A DNA stretch of 64,000 nt from Arthrobotrys musiformis (lineage: Eukaryota; Ascomycota; Orbiliomycetes; Orbiliales; Orbiliaceae), in assembly GCA_036971715.1 (NCBI GenBank), contig JAVHJL010000006.1, positions 2,480,001-2,544,000 of the forward strand, written 5' to 3'. The notes under the pieces were generated by a model. That model worked only from the letters and a program-made list of their open reading frames with translations. It had not been told where the DNA came from and made no database searches. Of this stretch, positions 1-10,959 are shown one piece after another. Both the position numbers and the translations under genes were made by a program. The number at the start of each line of letters is the position of its first letter. Positions within the stretch are counted from its first letter, which is position 1.

Positions 1-2398
1 TTGACCGGGGAATAATCTCTATAATCGAAGAGGCACTCCATTCGCAAGTCACACCGAGCGAGCGAGAGCTTGTTTGTGATAGTGAGGATATCTTTGGAAG
101 AACTCCACTTTGCCTGGCGGAGGCGAGCCCGTTAATAATTAAACAGCTTCTGAGATACGGGGCTAATGTTAACGGGAAAAGCTTGTTGAACGCATCGAAG
201 CCTCTTTCGCCATTACGGTATATTATCAGGAATGTAACTGTAGTCAACGAAGAGCAGGCCAGCCAGCGAGCGAATCTTTTACAGTCAGCAGAATTGTTGG
301 TCTTGGAAGGCTCAAATTTAGATCACCGAGACTATATCGGCGCAACATATCTCCATGAAGCTGCGTATATCCGGGATCTCAAATTTTTCAAATTGCTTTG
401 TGTTTCCGGGGATTGGGACGTCCATGCCCAGACGTCCTCAGGATGGACGCCATTGCATTATCTACTATTTAAGTCGAGGCCGGAGAACCCAGAATTGGTA
501 CAGGATGTTCTTGGTATATGCCGGATGTTATTGAAAATGAAGGGAGAAGGCGACCTTGTGAACAAAGAGGATGAAACTAGCCGAAACGCCTTGTCTTATG
601 CAGTTGGGGGTGGATTCGTCGAGATGGTTGAGTTGCTTATCAGTATGGGGGCGGACATACATGACGAGGACGAAGATAATGCAAACTGTTTTCACCACTT
701 GAGTTGCTCTTCAACTGCATCGGAACTTAATCTCAAGATCGCAGATATCCTGCTGCAGGCAGGGCTCGACTTCGCGAAGGTGGATGTCTATGGCAAAACC
801 CCACTGTATTTCGCGGCCGACAGCGGAAAGTGGGGCATGGCTCGGTATTTCTTGCGCAAATACGATGAATTGGCCGAAAAATGTCGACCGAATGGAATCG
901 ATAACCCTCTTATAACGCTAGCCCATGGGAACAAATCGACGTTGCTCCATGCGGCTGCCTTCGGTGCATGCGAAAATAACCTGGGCGCTGCCGAGTTTTT
1001 CAAAGAACTGAACGAGGTACTATCCAAATATACCGATACTTCCAAGCTAATCCTGCAAGTAGATGGGGTTGGTAGAACCCCTTTGCACTGTGCAGTTGGC
1101 AGCTGTAACGCCGAGATCGTCGAGATGATAATCGCCATTAATCCCGATACAAGCTTAATTAGTCACGCGCTAGAGAGCGCATTGGATGTGGTAGTAGCGA
1201 TGGCGACAGACACATGGTTGGGATTGGGGCGAGGCGAGGGGTTCGAGGCTACGATGAAAGTGCTCCGCTGCATTTCAGCCAGCACTGGCTCACCGCCGTC
1301 GAGGTTTCCTTTCGGGTTCCTCCGAAGGATCATAGAATGGTCACTTTTTTCATTAGGGGACGATTCCGAGCTACCGCCCTGTCCTGAGCTTGAGGAACTA
1401 GTTGACCAATATGAGGCAGCTTGGAAGGCTGACAATGGGTGGTTCTTGTTCGATTATGCTGCGGCTCTTGGTGTCACGCTTCCGGAATACACCCGATATT
1501 CGAAGAAAGCCCGTTGTCTATCATCGATACCGGCCGACTTTGCGAGGCCGACGCGGATAGGCTGGACGTCATGTTGTATGGGACTTTCTGACAATAGGCT
1601 CGAAGTCTTTTCGATTGGTAGCGATCCCCCCACCCATTTATGCTATTTTATCATGTCTTTATTAATTTACCACCGGAACCACGCAGAAACTCTACCAGAC
1701 CGATACCAAATAGCGGTATCAGACCATCCATTGCCTCCCTTGGATGCATTATTCTACTTTGAGGCATCATTTAGCAGTAAGCCGGCTAAGTATGACAACC
1801 CATCCTTCCTCCATCATCCTCCGGCCTCGAGTACCTCAACAATCTATGTGATATAGAAAAAAATGATAAATATACAGGAGGGCTAACGGAATAACGGATT
1901 ATTAATCATAAATTTAGATTCCAATCGAGTAAAGTATTCTGCGAACTCGGTATCCGGTCTCCAGGCTGGTCCGAACCTATTGTCGCTTGTGATATCTCCG
2001 ATGGTGCTATTTTCTTCACAGGGCGGGAAGAGTCATATTGGCCAAATGATGGCGATGATGCGTCCCAAGTACAAGAGGGTAAGGTGCCGAATCCGTTCAT
2101 CGGCTCTACTCTCCCTTGCGTAGGATGCGGAATTAATCCAATATCCGGGTCGATTTTTCTAACTCTCGATGGGGCTATTATCTACGTTACCTCCCAACCC
2201 ACCCTCGGAGTGTATTATCCTTTTATTGGATTTTCTAACTATAGCAGCAAGTGCCGAATAAATTTCGGGGCGGAAAAATTTATGTTCGAGGAAGCTAATT
2301 CCACAGATTGGAAGTGGGATCAAAAGAGAGCGGAGGATATATGCCCAAAAAGAGAATCTCGACGGACAGATCGGTTTAGAAAGGCCAGATTCAGATAG
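1..2398 (+). CDS. Ankyrin-repeat protein with C-terminal SPRY domain (5' partial)
   Basis: The reading frame is open from the first bases of the window (frame starting at base 3), so the true start lies upstream; no ATG opens it here. Ankyrin units are visible throughout the first 1.1 kb (for example GRTPLCLAEA, GATYLHEAAY, GWTPLHYLL, GKTPLYFAAD, GRTPLHCAV). The first exon ends near LFYFEASF, which looks like the first strand of a SPRY domain. A phase-consistent intron at 1790-1917 (donor GTATGA, branch CTAAC at 1883, acceptor TTTAG) joins it to an exon reading SPGWSEPIVACD, CVGCGINPISGSIFLTLDG, PFIGF and INFGAEKFMF, the later SPRY strands, with stop at 2396-2398. Ankyrin proteins with SPRY are usually protein-binding scaffolds or parts of NLR-like receptors; an N-terminal NACHT could lie off the window. 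Ligand and role are unknown. The SPRY assignment is mine by pattern and fairly secure. Confidence 0.72.
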
Positions 2399-5222
2399 TA
2401 GATATGATCGTGCCTTTATTCTAGACGTTAAAGATCAAGATACGGATCAATATAAGAAAAACTCCTTCCTCGAAGCTATTCTCAAGTTGCCTTACGTTTT
2501 TGAGGTCGGGAGCTACGTAACGCTCATTTGATACATAATGCCATTCCAACAGATATCGATCTTGGCGCAGTCATTTCAAACCCATCCTTTTCATCGAGCT
2601 TGTAGGCCTCCCCATATGCTATTAAGCTCACATACACCCCAATCGAAAGTTCCTTCTTAATCTATTTTATAATTACTTAATTGTATTATTTCTTTCCCAA
2701 CACTACAAATTTAATATTCTAATTCAACCATAATATTAATTATTTAAGCAAAAAAAAAAAACCGTTCATTTTGTTAATAATTTTTGAAATTATCAATATT
2801 TTTGGGAAGGCTTCTGTGTTGCAGTTGTTGCAAATCATTGGTTGGGTCTCGGCCGAGTTGATGTGTACGGGCTGGATATTAATGTGGCGGGTCGAATTGA
2901 TTGTTGTGGGCCAAAAACTGGCATCAGATGCTTGCCTTTTCTAACTCGCTTTCACAGGCTCATGAAATAACTTCTAAACACAGTGCTGGCGATTGTTCCA
3001 GAGCAGAGGAGCTTGTTGACAGATGTATCTCGCTTCATTTTGGGAATCCTCAAACTCCAACCTAAGATGCACCGACTCTATCGCGCGAAAGCCCACAACA
3101 CATCACTGTCCCAGGTTTTTCTTCCCAGGAACATATAGAGGTATAGCTTATCATAATACCATCCTAGGCCCACAAACATATAACATAGACTACCCGCCCA
3201 GGAAATACAATAGTCATTAAATCAAATCAAGCATCCGTGCTGGTGGGTACGCATTTTCCTTTATATTAATTTATTTATTCTCCTATGGGCGGCCATGATA
3301 GTAATGATGAAAAATAGTAGGTGTATAGCTAGCCGTCCGGCCATTGTATAATTCTGCATTTCAGTTCTAGCGCAACTCCTCAGCTTCTTTGAAAATCGCC
3401 ACAATTATTTTTCCCAACTGTTGATGGACAAGGTTTTTCTTGAGTTTCTCTGATGAAACCTTTTTAGTCATGAGAGTTTTGGAGTCAGCAAGACCTCGCA
3501 ATACAGTAAATCTTTTAAATTTCCTAATTAGGCTAAACGCCTGGAATCTCACCCTCAATTAATAATTAAACTGGTCTGAATTTGGATACCTTATTGTTTA
3601 ACATTGCGTCTATATTTAAGAGCGCTTTCCAAATCTATACGTATATACCGGTTAATTTCGGCACTGTTGGGACATAAGGTATACACCAGAATCTCATACT
3701 GAATCTCAAGTGGCCATACACTTACCTCCATCGCACCTTGCGCTTACCCGCCGCATAATCCCCAACTCATTCTGAGAGCACATATTTCTAATAACTGTCT
3801 TCCTTTAGCTCTCCCTGTAAATTAGACCAAAAATCCGCTTGGGTAGTTGAATAAAGTCCTAAACCTAGGGTTACAATCTTGAGCTCGGCCGGTATGTTAC
3901 TTCCAGAACAACTATAGAACCAAGAACTCTCCCGTGCTACTATAATTTCGGTGTAAACATTCGCACAGTATCAGCCAAGTTGTAGCGGGTAGCTGGCCTT
4001 ATTGCTACCATGTAGCTAACATTCGAGACAATTGATATAAGCAGAGTCTCAAGAGCTATCTATATTATATGGCAAATTCTAACGGCTCATCAACCCTTTC
4101 CGGAATCGATTTTGAAACCCCATTTCAAGTAGTGTCCTGAGAAACAACCAAGTCTTGATATGGCAAAGAACCTGGTCGGTGTTTTCTAGACCAGGGATGA
4201 TTGCTATGGGTACTTCGCATATATTGTGAATCAACAGAAGCCGGTAGGTTGTCATAACTCCATGGGACTAGATCTGTATCGTTGAAGGACACGGTTTTCG
4301 ACATGAGGTTTGTGGAAAACCATCTGTAGGACGGTCTCGTGTTGTTCGATAATATGCCAAGATCCCTAGGTGTCGAAGCTCTAGAGTCAACTATCACAGG
4401 ATATGAATATTCAAATTTTGCAATCAACGGAATATGTTTCCTTGGCTGGGGGGGGATCGAAGCCTTAGAGGATTCATCGATAATGGCTAATAACTGGCTG
4501 TACTAACTACAACATTAAAATTGCTGTAGCTTATATTAACCAAGATATATTTGAATCAAGGTTGGAGGATATTGTATTCGTCGCTATTTCCAAACCCTGC
4601 CTTAGAACATCCTTTTACCAGAGCTTAATAATCTTATATGATATTCCTTGGCTACGGTACGAACGCTAATCCTTATCAAAATTGCTAATACGCAGCTGCT
4701 ACAGACCTTACGAAGTTTAAGCCCATAAAACGCATTGGTCAAGTGAGGCCCTGTACCCTCGACACTCGAGGATTAGCATGGTAGAAAATAGCGATAATTG
4801 CTACTAACTCTTAATAATCTAGGATTATAAGCTATGAAAAATACATATTCAGCAAAAATTGTTCAAAATCGAACTTACATCGCAAGTATAAAGGTAAGAG
4901 TATTTCTATTAAACTTCATTGTAAACTTTTGTTCCACGCCGCTTGGAATTGATACATAACAGGTAGTACACAACTACTTTACTAATAGTACACCAATTAG
5001 TGGCGGGCTCTTTATAACTATCAAATTGTACTCCACTTTATTACATTGCACTGCATTCTTTGCATTCTCTGCACTACACAACATAAGGCCACCTTCTTCT
5101 ACATCTATTCGCCAACGCTAATGAATGGTTGCCAGCATAAACCGAGGTCATTTGGGACTCCTAAAGTAAGGACGATAAATAAATCAAACTGCACCTGTCG
5201 TATTCTTTACCCACAGACTATC
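2399..5222. other. AT-rich intergenic stretch, no supported gene
   Basis: About 2.8 kb between the ankyrin-SPRY gene and the 3' end of the NACHT-ankyrin gene. It is AT-rich, with an A-run near 2750 and dense stop codons. Small open frames (such as 4125-4427 on the minus strand) resemble nothing I recognise. Decayed repeat DNA is likely but no terminal repeats are visible. Confidence 0.5.
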
Positions 5223-8200
5223 TCACCTTGGCCGGGAATCGCGCTCATGAGTATGGTATGACTTAAGCAGGCTAATAACCGCTGCGTCACTTGCAAGGGA
5301 CAGCAACATCCGTCTGTCCCCATCTGTCAAGTCTGGCTGGGTACTATTTTCAAGGAGCAGTTTCACAATTGCATAATCCCCCTTTTCTACTGCTCGTGAC
5401 AATGACGTCTATCAAAAAATTTTCATTAGAAGTTCTATATCGGACTTGGGAGAAAACTTACTCTCTGTAATAGTAAAGGGTGATAAAGTTATTATCAAAT
5501 TTAACACGGATCTATTTAGATATATGCGGATTTCCTTACGTGCTGCAATAGTCAAGAACGACATTATCAGCCATTAGCCAGCTCATGATTTATTTGAATA
5601 CCCTTAAATTCACTTACCATCTGCATAGCCAGGAACGATAGTGTTAGCTGCTTTCTTAACTAACGACCTCTATAGATATCCTTCAATCCACTTACGTACT
5701 GCAATGATCGAAAATGACAGTGTCAGCCATTAGCCAGCTAACGACCTACGTATACATCTTGGATTCACTTACTTTCTGCAACAGCAAATAACGGCGGTGT
5801 CAGCTATATTTTGGCTAACGACTTATGTAGATATCTTGGATTCACTTACAGACTACAATAGTTAAAATGATAGGGTCAGCATTAATCAATTAACGATGTA
5901 TATGATATCCATAAATTCACTTACATTCTGCAATAGTCAAGAACAACAACATCAGCAAATAGCCAGCTAACTACCTATGTAGATACATTAAATTCACTTA
6001 CTTTCTGCAATAGTCAAGAACAACAGTGTCAGCTACTTTTTAACTAACAACTCATATGATCATGTAGATGTCTTGAATTGACTTACTTTCTGCAGTAGTG
6101 GAGAACGAAAGTGTCAGCTACTTCTTGACTACCAGCCGATGTAGGTATCTTGGATTCACCTACAACAGAATACTTGTTATCTGCTTTCGCCCCTTTATCA
6201 AGCAAGACCTGAACAATCGCCACGTTTCCTCTCTCTACGGCGTGTGATAACGGTGTCCATCCATTCCAATCTTTTGAGTTAGGATCGACGTTGCCTGTCG
6301 CAAGTAGTAGTATAACAACAGCTTCATGACCATTCTCTGCCGCTTGTGATAATGGGGTCTGTTTCTGCCGACTTTTTGAGTCAGGATCGACTTTGCCTGT
6401 CTCAAGTAGTAGTTTAACAATAGCTTCGTGGCCATTCTTTGCTGCCCCCGATAGCGGTGTCAGTTCATTCCCATTTTTGGAGTCAGGATCGACTTTGCCT
6501 ATCTCAAGTAGCAGTATAACAGTAGCTTCGTGGCCATTTTCTGCTGCGTATGATAGCGGCGTCCACCCGAACCGGTCTTTATGGTCAGGATCGACTTTGC
6601 CTGTCTCAAGTAGCAGTATAACAGTAGCCTTATGGCCATTTTTCGCTGCGTATGATAGCGGCGTTCGTTCGTTCCGATCTTTTGAATCAGGATCCACGTT
6701 GCCTGTTTCAAGCAGTAACCTAATAATAGTCTCGTGGCCGTTCTCTGCTGCGTGTGATAGCGATGTCTGTTCCCTCCTATCCTTTAAGTCAGGATCGACT
6801 ATGCCTGTTTTAAGCATTAGTTTAAGAACGGCCTCTTGGCCCTTTGACGCAGCAGACCAAAGTAGTGATGCAATTTCACCATCCCCTACGTCTGTCCCGG
6901 TGTCTTCCTTGGAAACTAGCTTCACTATATCATGGTGTCCACTGCAGATGGCATAAACCCGAGGCGTCCCCCCAACATTATCTTCCAAATCGATGCGGGC
7001 TCCTGCTTTAAGAAGTAAATTGACAACTGCCACATGCCCATTCCAAACAGCATACACCAGAGGTGTTCGACGATCTTTATCTATAGAATCAACTTGAGCT
7101 CCTTTTCTAAATGGTAGTGAGATTGCCCTCCAGCGACCACCAATACCCCCCACTAATAACTCAACAATGTCATCAAATCCATTTCCTGCAGCCCAAGATA
7201 CTGCCGACCGCTTATATACGTCATCTTTAGAATCCAGGTCAATACTTTGACTAATATCCATCTCGAGCAAACGTATTACTCCTGCTGTAAGTCCAAAATA
7301 GGATGCGATCATAATGTTGGTAAAATTCTTCGGGAAATCTGTGTTTGTGCCCGTCCAATAGATTCTGAACCAAGTCAAGCAACGCTTTGAATTTGCATTG
7401 CATAAGCTCAAAATAGATTGTACCTCTGTTTCGTCGAGCTCAATCTGCGATTCGTGAAGATGGGTTGTCCAATTTTTAGCGGAGTAGTCAAGAAAAACGT
7501 AGTTCCTGACGTATTCGGACAGCATCGCATCTTCAAGGGGAAGATCTTCGAATTCTTCAAAGAGTAAGTACTGGATACAGATCTTGGCGAGTACTCGGTG
7601 AGAATCTTGCAGCTGGAGCGAGTATTTCCATTTAAGATCGCCCTTGGTGGAATTCGATATGTTATTCTGGACAAAAAACTCTTTTGCGGTTTGGTGAAGC
7701 AGGTATATCCTCGAATCTTTAATTGTTATCAAGAATCCACAGAGCTCTCTTATATATTCGCGAAACTGTTCCTCCGATTCAAGGTTAAGATCGCTGTAAG
7801 ACTGACGCATATGATTATCTCCAAGAGCTAACACTAGGCTCATCTCCTTCAGAGATAAAGGTCGTGCCACTGCAATCACGATTTGTAGCAGTTCTTTAGC
7901 CTTTTCAACATCGCGACTCTTAAATAGAATCCTCTCGTATGCCTCATCAACTGTTTTTGAGACCTGAGTAATAGCTTTGAGTATTCCAATTTTGTCGATG
8001 TAAATGTCGCTCTCGATTAAGTCTAGAGTGAGATAGACCCATAGATACGTTCTGTTAGGAATTTCCATAAGCTTTTGCAATAATAGACTTTGATCTTTGA
8101 TTCTAAGTCGCCGTCGTACTCCGATATCCCGCACTCTTGCTTTAATAAAAAGATCAATCTCTCGAGAAATCATATCCATCTCAACCTCACTTTCTCCAGT

Positions 8201-9014
8201 CAGATGAATGATCGACTCTGGACTTCCTAGAAAATCTCTTCGAATCTCTCGATAAGGTCGACTAGTTAAGAGAAATTTCAAATTAAAGTCACTGCTGGCG
8301 CCATATAGTTTGCGTAACGCCTTGATGAGCTGAGACCTTCCGTAATTTTCGCATTCGTCGATTGCATCGAGAATACAGACAATTTCGCCTGCATTTTTAT
8401 CCTTTGCAACACTAAGAAGAGTTCCCCAAAGTTCGGTAAATGAACTGGTAAGACCTTCACCACTAACTTCGAACTTTTCGAAGATCGTTTCGGAGAGTAA
8501 GACGCTTTTTTGCTTAAATAGTTGATGCAGAATACAGCACAGTGCATTCATGATACTTTTTTGTTCCTCAACGTCATCTTTGAAGAAGAAGTAGCATGTT
8601 GTTCTATATTCGGTAGTCGCAAGGACGGAATCAATCAGATATTTCGCAAGAACCGACTTTCCGCACCCAGGATCCGCGGATACCCAAAGCATCTTTGACG
8701 ATTTGCTCTCTTGCCATTCCCGAAAGCGTTCATGAGTTGTAAACCACTCACATGTCCCAGGGATTCGATCTATATTTCGCTCTTTGTGATCTTGATATGA
8801 AGTCTTGTAGAGCTCCCGTAGAATCTCTCTTTTCCTCGCATTCAGCTTTCCCGGCAGATATTGGTCGTTGGTAGTGCTTATATGCCTAGTTAAGAGTTTA
8901 GCAGGTATTAATATGCGGCTGGCGCGAACGAACTTACCCATAGTTAATTATAGTTCCTTGGAGTCCTATATGACACTCTGTATTGTTGAATACCTTCCCC
9001 TCGGTGTAATCCAT
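5223..9014 (-). CDS. NACHT-ankyrin (NLR-like) STAND receptor with an extraordinary 3' intron array
   Basis: Proposed start is the ATG at 9014 (MDYTEGKVFNN). Exon 1 (8938-9014) joins across a 52-nt intron (8886-8937, GTAAGT to CTAG) to the main exon 6164-8885 in phase. The alternative start at 8941 would read through that perfect donor. The protein has a NACHT NTPase: Walker A ADPGCGKS around residues 97-104 and Walker B CILDAIDE around 196-203. A helical winged region follows, then ankyrin repeats. At least six of the latter are near-identical 34-residue units with the core TPLS-AA-NGHEA-V-LLLETGKVDPDSK. After KYSV the coding sequence enters ten tandem introns (5409-6163) and resumes in a last exon 5223-5408, which encodes another ankyrin unit (TSLSRAVEKGDYAIVKLLLE) and a stop. 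Predicted length is 994-1003 residues depending on micro-exon use. Such proteins in fungi sense non-self and can trigger cell death; no large N-terminal effector domain is present. Confidence 0.82.
5409..6163 (-). repeat. Tandem array of ten intron-like units separated by 3-nt spacers
   Basis: Read on the minus strand, the 755 nt split completely into ten units with donor and acceptor ends: 6090-6163, 6005-6086, 5928-6001, 5853-5924, 5776-5849, 5699-5772, 5621-5695, 5543-5617, 5465-5539 and 5409-5461 (74, 82, 74, 72, 74, 74, 75, 75, 75 and 53 nt). Donors are GTAGGT (first), GTAAGT (eight) and GTAAGG (one). Acceptors are mostly TGCAG, also GTAG, ACAG and ATAG. Most units hold a conserved branch-like GCTGAC, GCTAAC or GCTGAT some 20 nt before the acceptor. 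The spacers, in transcript order, are AAA, AAA, AAT, TCT, AAA, TAC, ATG, CAC and AGA. Flanking exons are both phase 0, so skipping or including any spacer keeps frame. Unit lengths are not multiples of three, which argues against a coding repeat. Confidence 0.9.
6190..6850 (-). repeat. Near-identical 102-bp ankyrin repeat units inside the NACHT gene
   Basis: Six successive 34-codon units show high DNA similarity across the inner and outer helices (NGHEA, LLLETGKVDPDSK), with differences concentrated in the loop just before TPLS (DRREQ, DRNER, DRFGW, NGNEL, SRQKQ, DWNGW). Such homogenised repeats are known in fungal NLR-like proteins, where repeat number and hairpin residues vary between strains. 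Confidence 0.85.
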
Positions 9015-9581
9015 TGGCTTTTGCTGCTAGTTACCACCAAGTTTAACTCACACCTTCTATTATTCTTTAGTGGCCTGAATAGATCATAGCATATTAAGTG
9101 TCCAAAGCGATAATAGGAGGAATCTTGCTATAAGGATTTGAAAAGCTAGGACTACAAAGCCGCGTAAAAGGCCCGAGTAAGGAGAATTCTGCGGTAGGGG
9201 TTCCGATAAGGTATAACAACCAAAAATTGCTGTTTTCTCTTATTCCCAAAGGTTTGCTACCCCGCTTTTTGAGGTTTGAGCATTGAAGTACCCCACTCCA
9301 GATAAGAGTTAGCAGTATAGCTATAATACCAAGCGCAACTTGCATTAAACATACCAGGCGTCTATCAAAGATAAGACAAACAAATGAGTCTCGACTTACA
9401 GGGTTCAGCGGTTGAACTTAGCCAATGAAATGGTGTTTCCGTGCCACAAGAATTCTTAAAGGTGCTATGCATTTTGTAGGAACGAATTGGTATCAAGGTC
9501 TCCCTCTACGGGTGGGTTTGAAGTCCATTGCAAAAAAACAGCCTACTGTGTATAAGAGGCTGTAGATAACTACTGGTCGGG
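9015..9581. other. Intergenic region upstream of the NACHT gene
   Basis: It should hold the promoters of the NACHT gene (leftwards) and of the decayed phosphorylase fragment (rightwards). An 83-codon minus-strand frame at 9094-9345 begins with a hydrophobic stretch but has no recognisable family, so I do not call it a gene. Confidence 0.4.
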
Positions 9582-9960
9582 ATGAATCTTCAACCTGGTG
9601 GGTGTCTAGATATCGGCATCATATGCGCCTTGCCTCTAGAGGCTCGCGCTGTTAAGGCAATGCTCGAGATAAATGGGGGAATCTGGCATAAGGTGGCCGT
9701 AATGCATATGTCTAGTATGGGGGGATTCCCATCAAGGTTACTCTACTTATTGGGACTTGTAACAGGGTACCCAAGAATATTGGGCTTTGCGATGTTGTAG
9801 TAGGAAACAGGGGGATATAAGAATAACTTGGGGGAAAAAGGATGACCCAGAGGACAAACCAAGCAAACAGATTTATAATAAGCTAAAGGCGGGAAAATGA
9901 GGCCCAAAGAAAAATTATATGAACATCTCGCTGCCATATTTGTCGCCAAACCTGTAAGGG
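9582..9960 (+). pseudogene. Decayed nucleoside-phosphorylase-like (PNP/UDP) N-terminal domain
   Basis: From an ATG at 9582 the frame reads DIGIICALPLEARAVKAMLE. This is the characteristic opening of the PNP_UDP-type domain that fungi place at the N-terminus of NLR-like proteins. The frame then fails. A second frame from about 9718 gives IKVTLLIGTCNRVPKNIGLCDVVVG, matching the family's later segment (usually VGIGGGVP followed by LGDVVV), with the glycine-rich loop eroded, and stops near 9819. So one domain is spread over two frames with stops: a relic. It lies near, and points away from, an NLR-like gene that lacks an N-terminal effector domain, which makes a local rearrangement conceivable. 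I see no continuation to a NACHT domain on this strand. Confidence 0.6.
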
Positions 9961-10959
9961 GTCGTGCATGACTAGCTTAAGTTATCAAAGTAATACACAA
10001 ATATCACAAGGCAAGAATCGAGACCAGTATATATACAGATTGATACTTAAATTGTTGCTTGGTTTTCTAAATACATGATGGCGGATACGAACGGTTTAAA
10101 CGGACAAAGGAGTCAGACGACAAAGGGATATAAACAATAAAGGGAGATACAACTTCAAAGGAACTTATGTCCATGCAGGCATTTGCTCGGCAAGGGGGAT
10201 AAGACTACAAAGGACCTTATGTCTGTATGAACATTTGTACTACATTGGAGATAAAACGGGGGGGGGGATCTTAATTAAGGCCCCTAGCACCCGAGTATAA
10301 CACTATAAATAATTGTCCACCGTACGAGTTGCAGAGCTTGGTTCTGGATATCACCTATTCTGGGCTGACCTTTTTGTGTTGCGTAGTCCTTCTTCCAATT
10401 AGAGTAGCGTCTCCGATCTTCATTCCATAGCACCACCGGCCGACTCCATTTCTGCCTCGAGTTCACTAGTTGTTGCAACTTTTATTATAAAACCTCGAAG
10501 GATTGATAATCCTCAAAATAATTTCCATCCACCAAATTGTCAATACATCCGCGCCTCAAGGTACTTTCAACACATTTGTCGGAAAAACAAGGATCTTCCG
10601 TTTATGGAAAAAGCTCAAGGGCAAACTATGGGAGTCAAGAAGCAAGGCTATGGCTCCGGAGAAATTTCCAGGCAAGAATACTTAAGTACTTAATTAGGTA
10701 TATAACCATGGATATGGATGATAGTAGGTATATAGGCGCGGATATGGCACGGATATGATGTGGATATGGATATGAATACGGATGTGAATACGGATATCAG
10801 GTCTAGCTAAGAAAGGTCTCCAGTCTGTCCCACCATAACTCCAGCCTCAATCTACCTGTACCCTGAGTATAGAATAGTACCCTCCCCCTCCAATACCACG
10901 ACCATATGAATGATCATATGAATTCAAGATGATACAGTGTAATGCAATAAACAATGAGG
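9961..10959. other. Intergenic region with degenerate repeats
   Basis: Two diverged direct copies of a roughly 60-bp unit lie at about 10140-10250 (both contain CAAAGGA then CTTATGTC then CATTTG). A GGATAT/GAATAC-rich low-complexity tract lies at about 10706-10800. The 3' UTR of the copper transporter gene is at the right end. Confidence 0.5.

Noticed and set aside
5223..6163. The array read as a tandem coding repeat of about 26 residues
   Set aside because: Unit lengths (77, 85, 75, 78 and so on with spacer) are not multiples of three, and most units contain stops.
6393..6956. 187-codon plus-strand frame with repeated SGSTLPVSSSS units
   Set aside because: It is the antisense shadow of the ankyrin repeats; its periodicity follows the 102-bp units of the real gene.
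9094..9345. 83-codon minus-strand frame with a hydrophobic start
   Set aside because: No family, weak composition and no splice link to the neighbouring gene.
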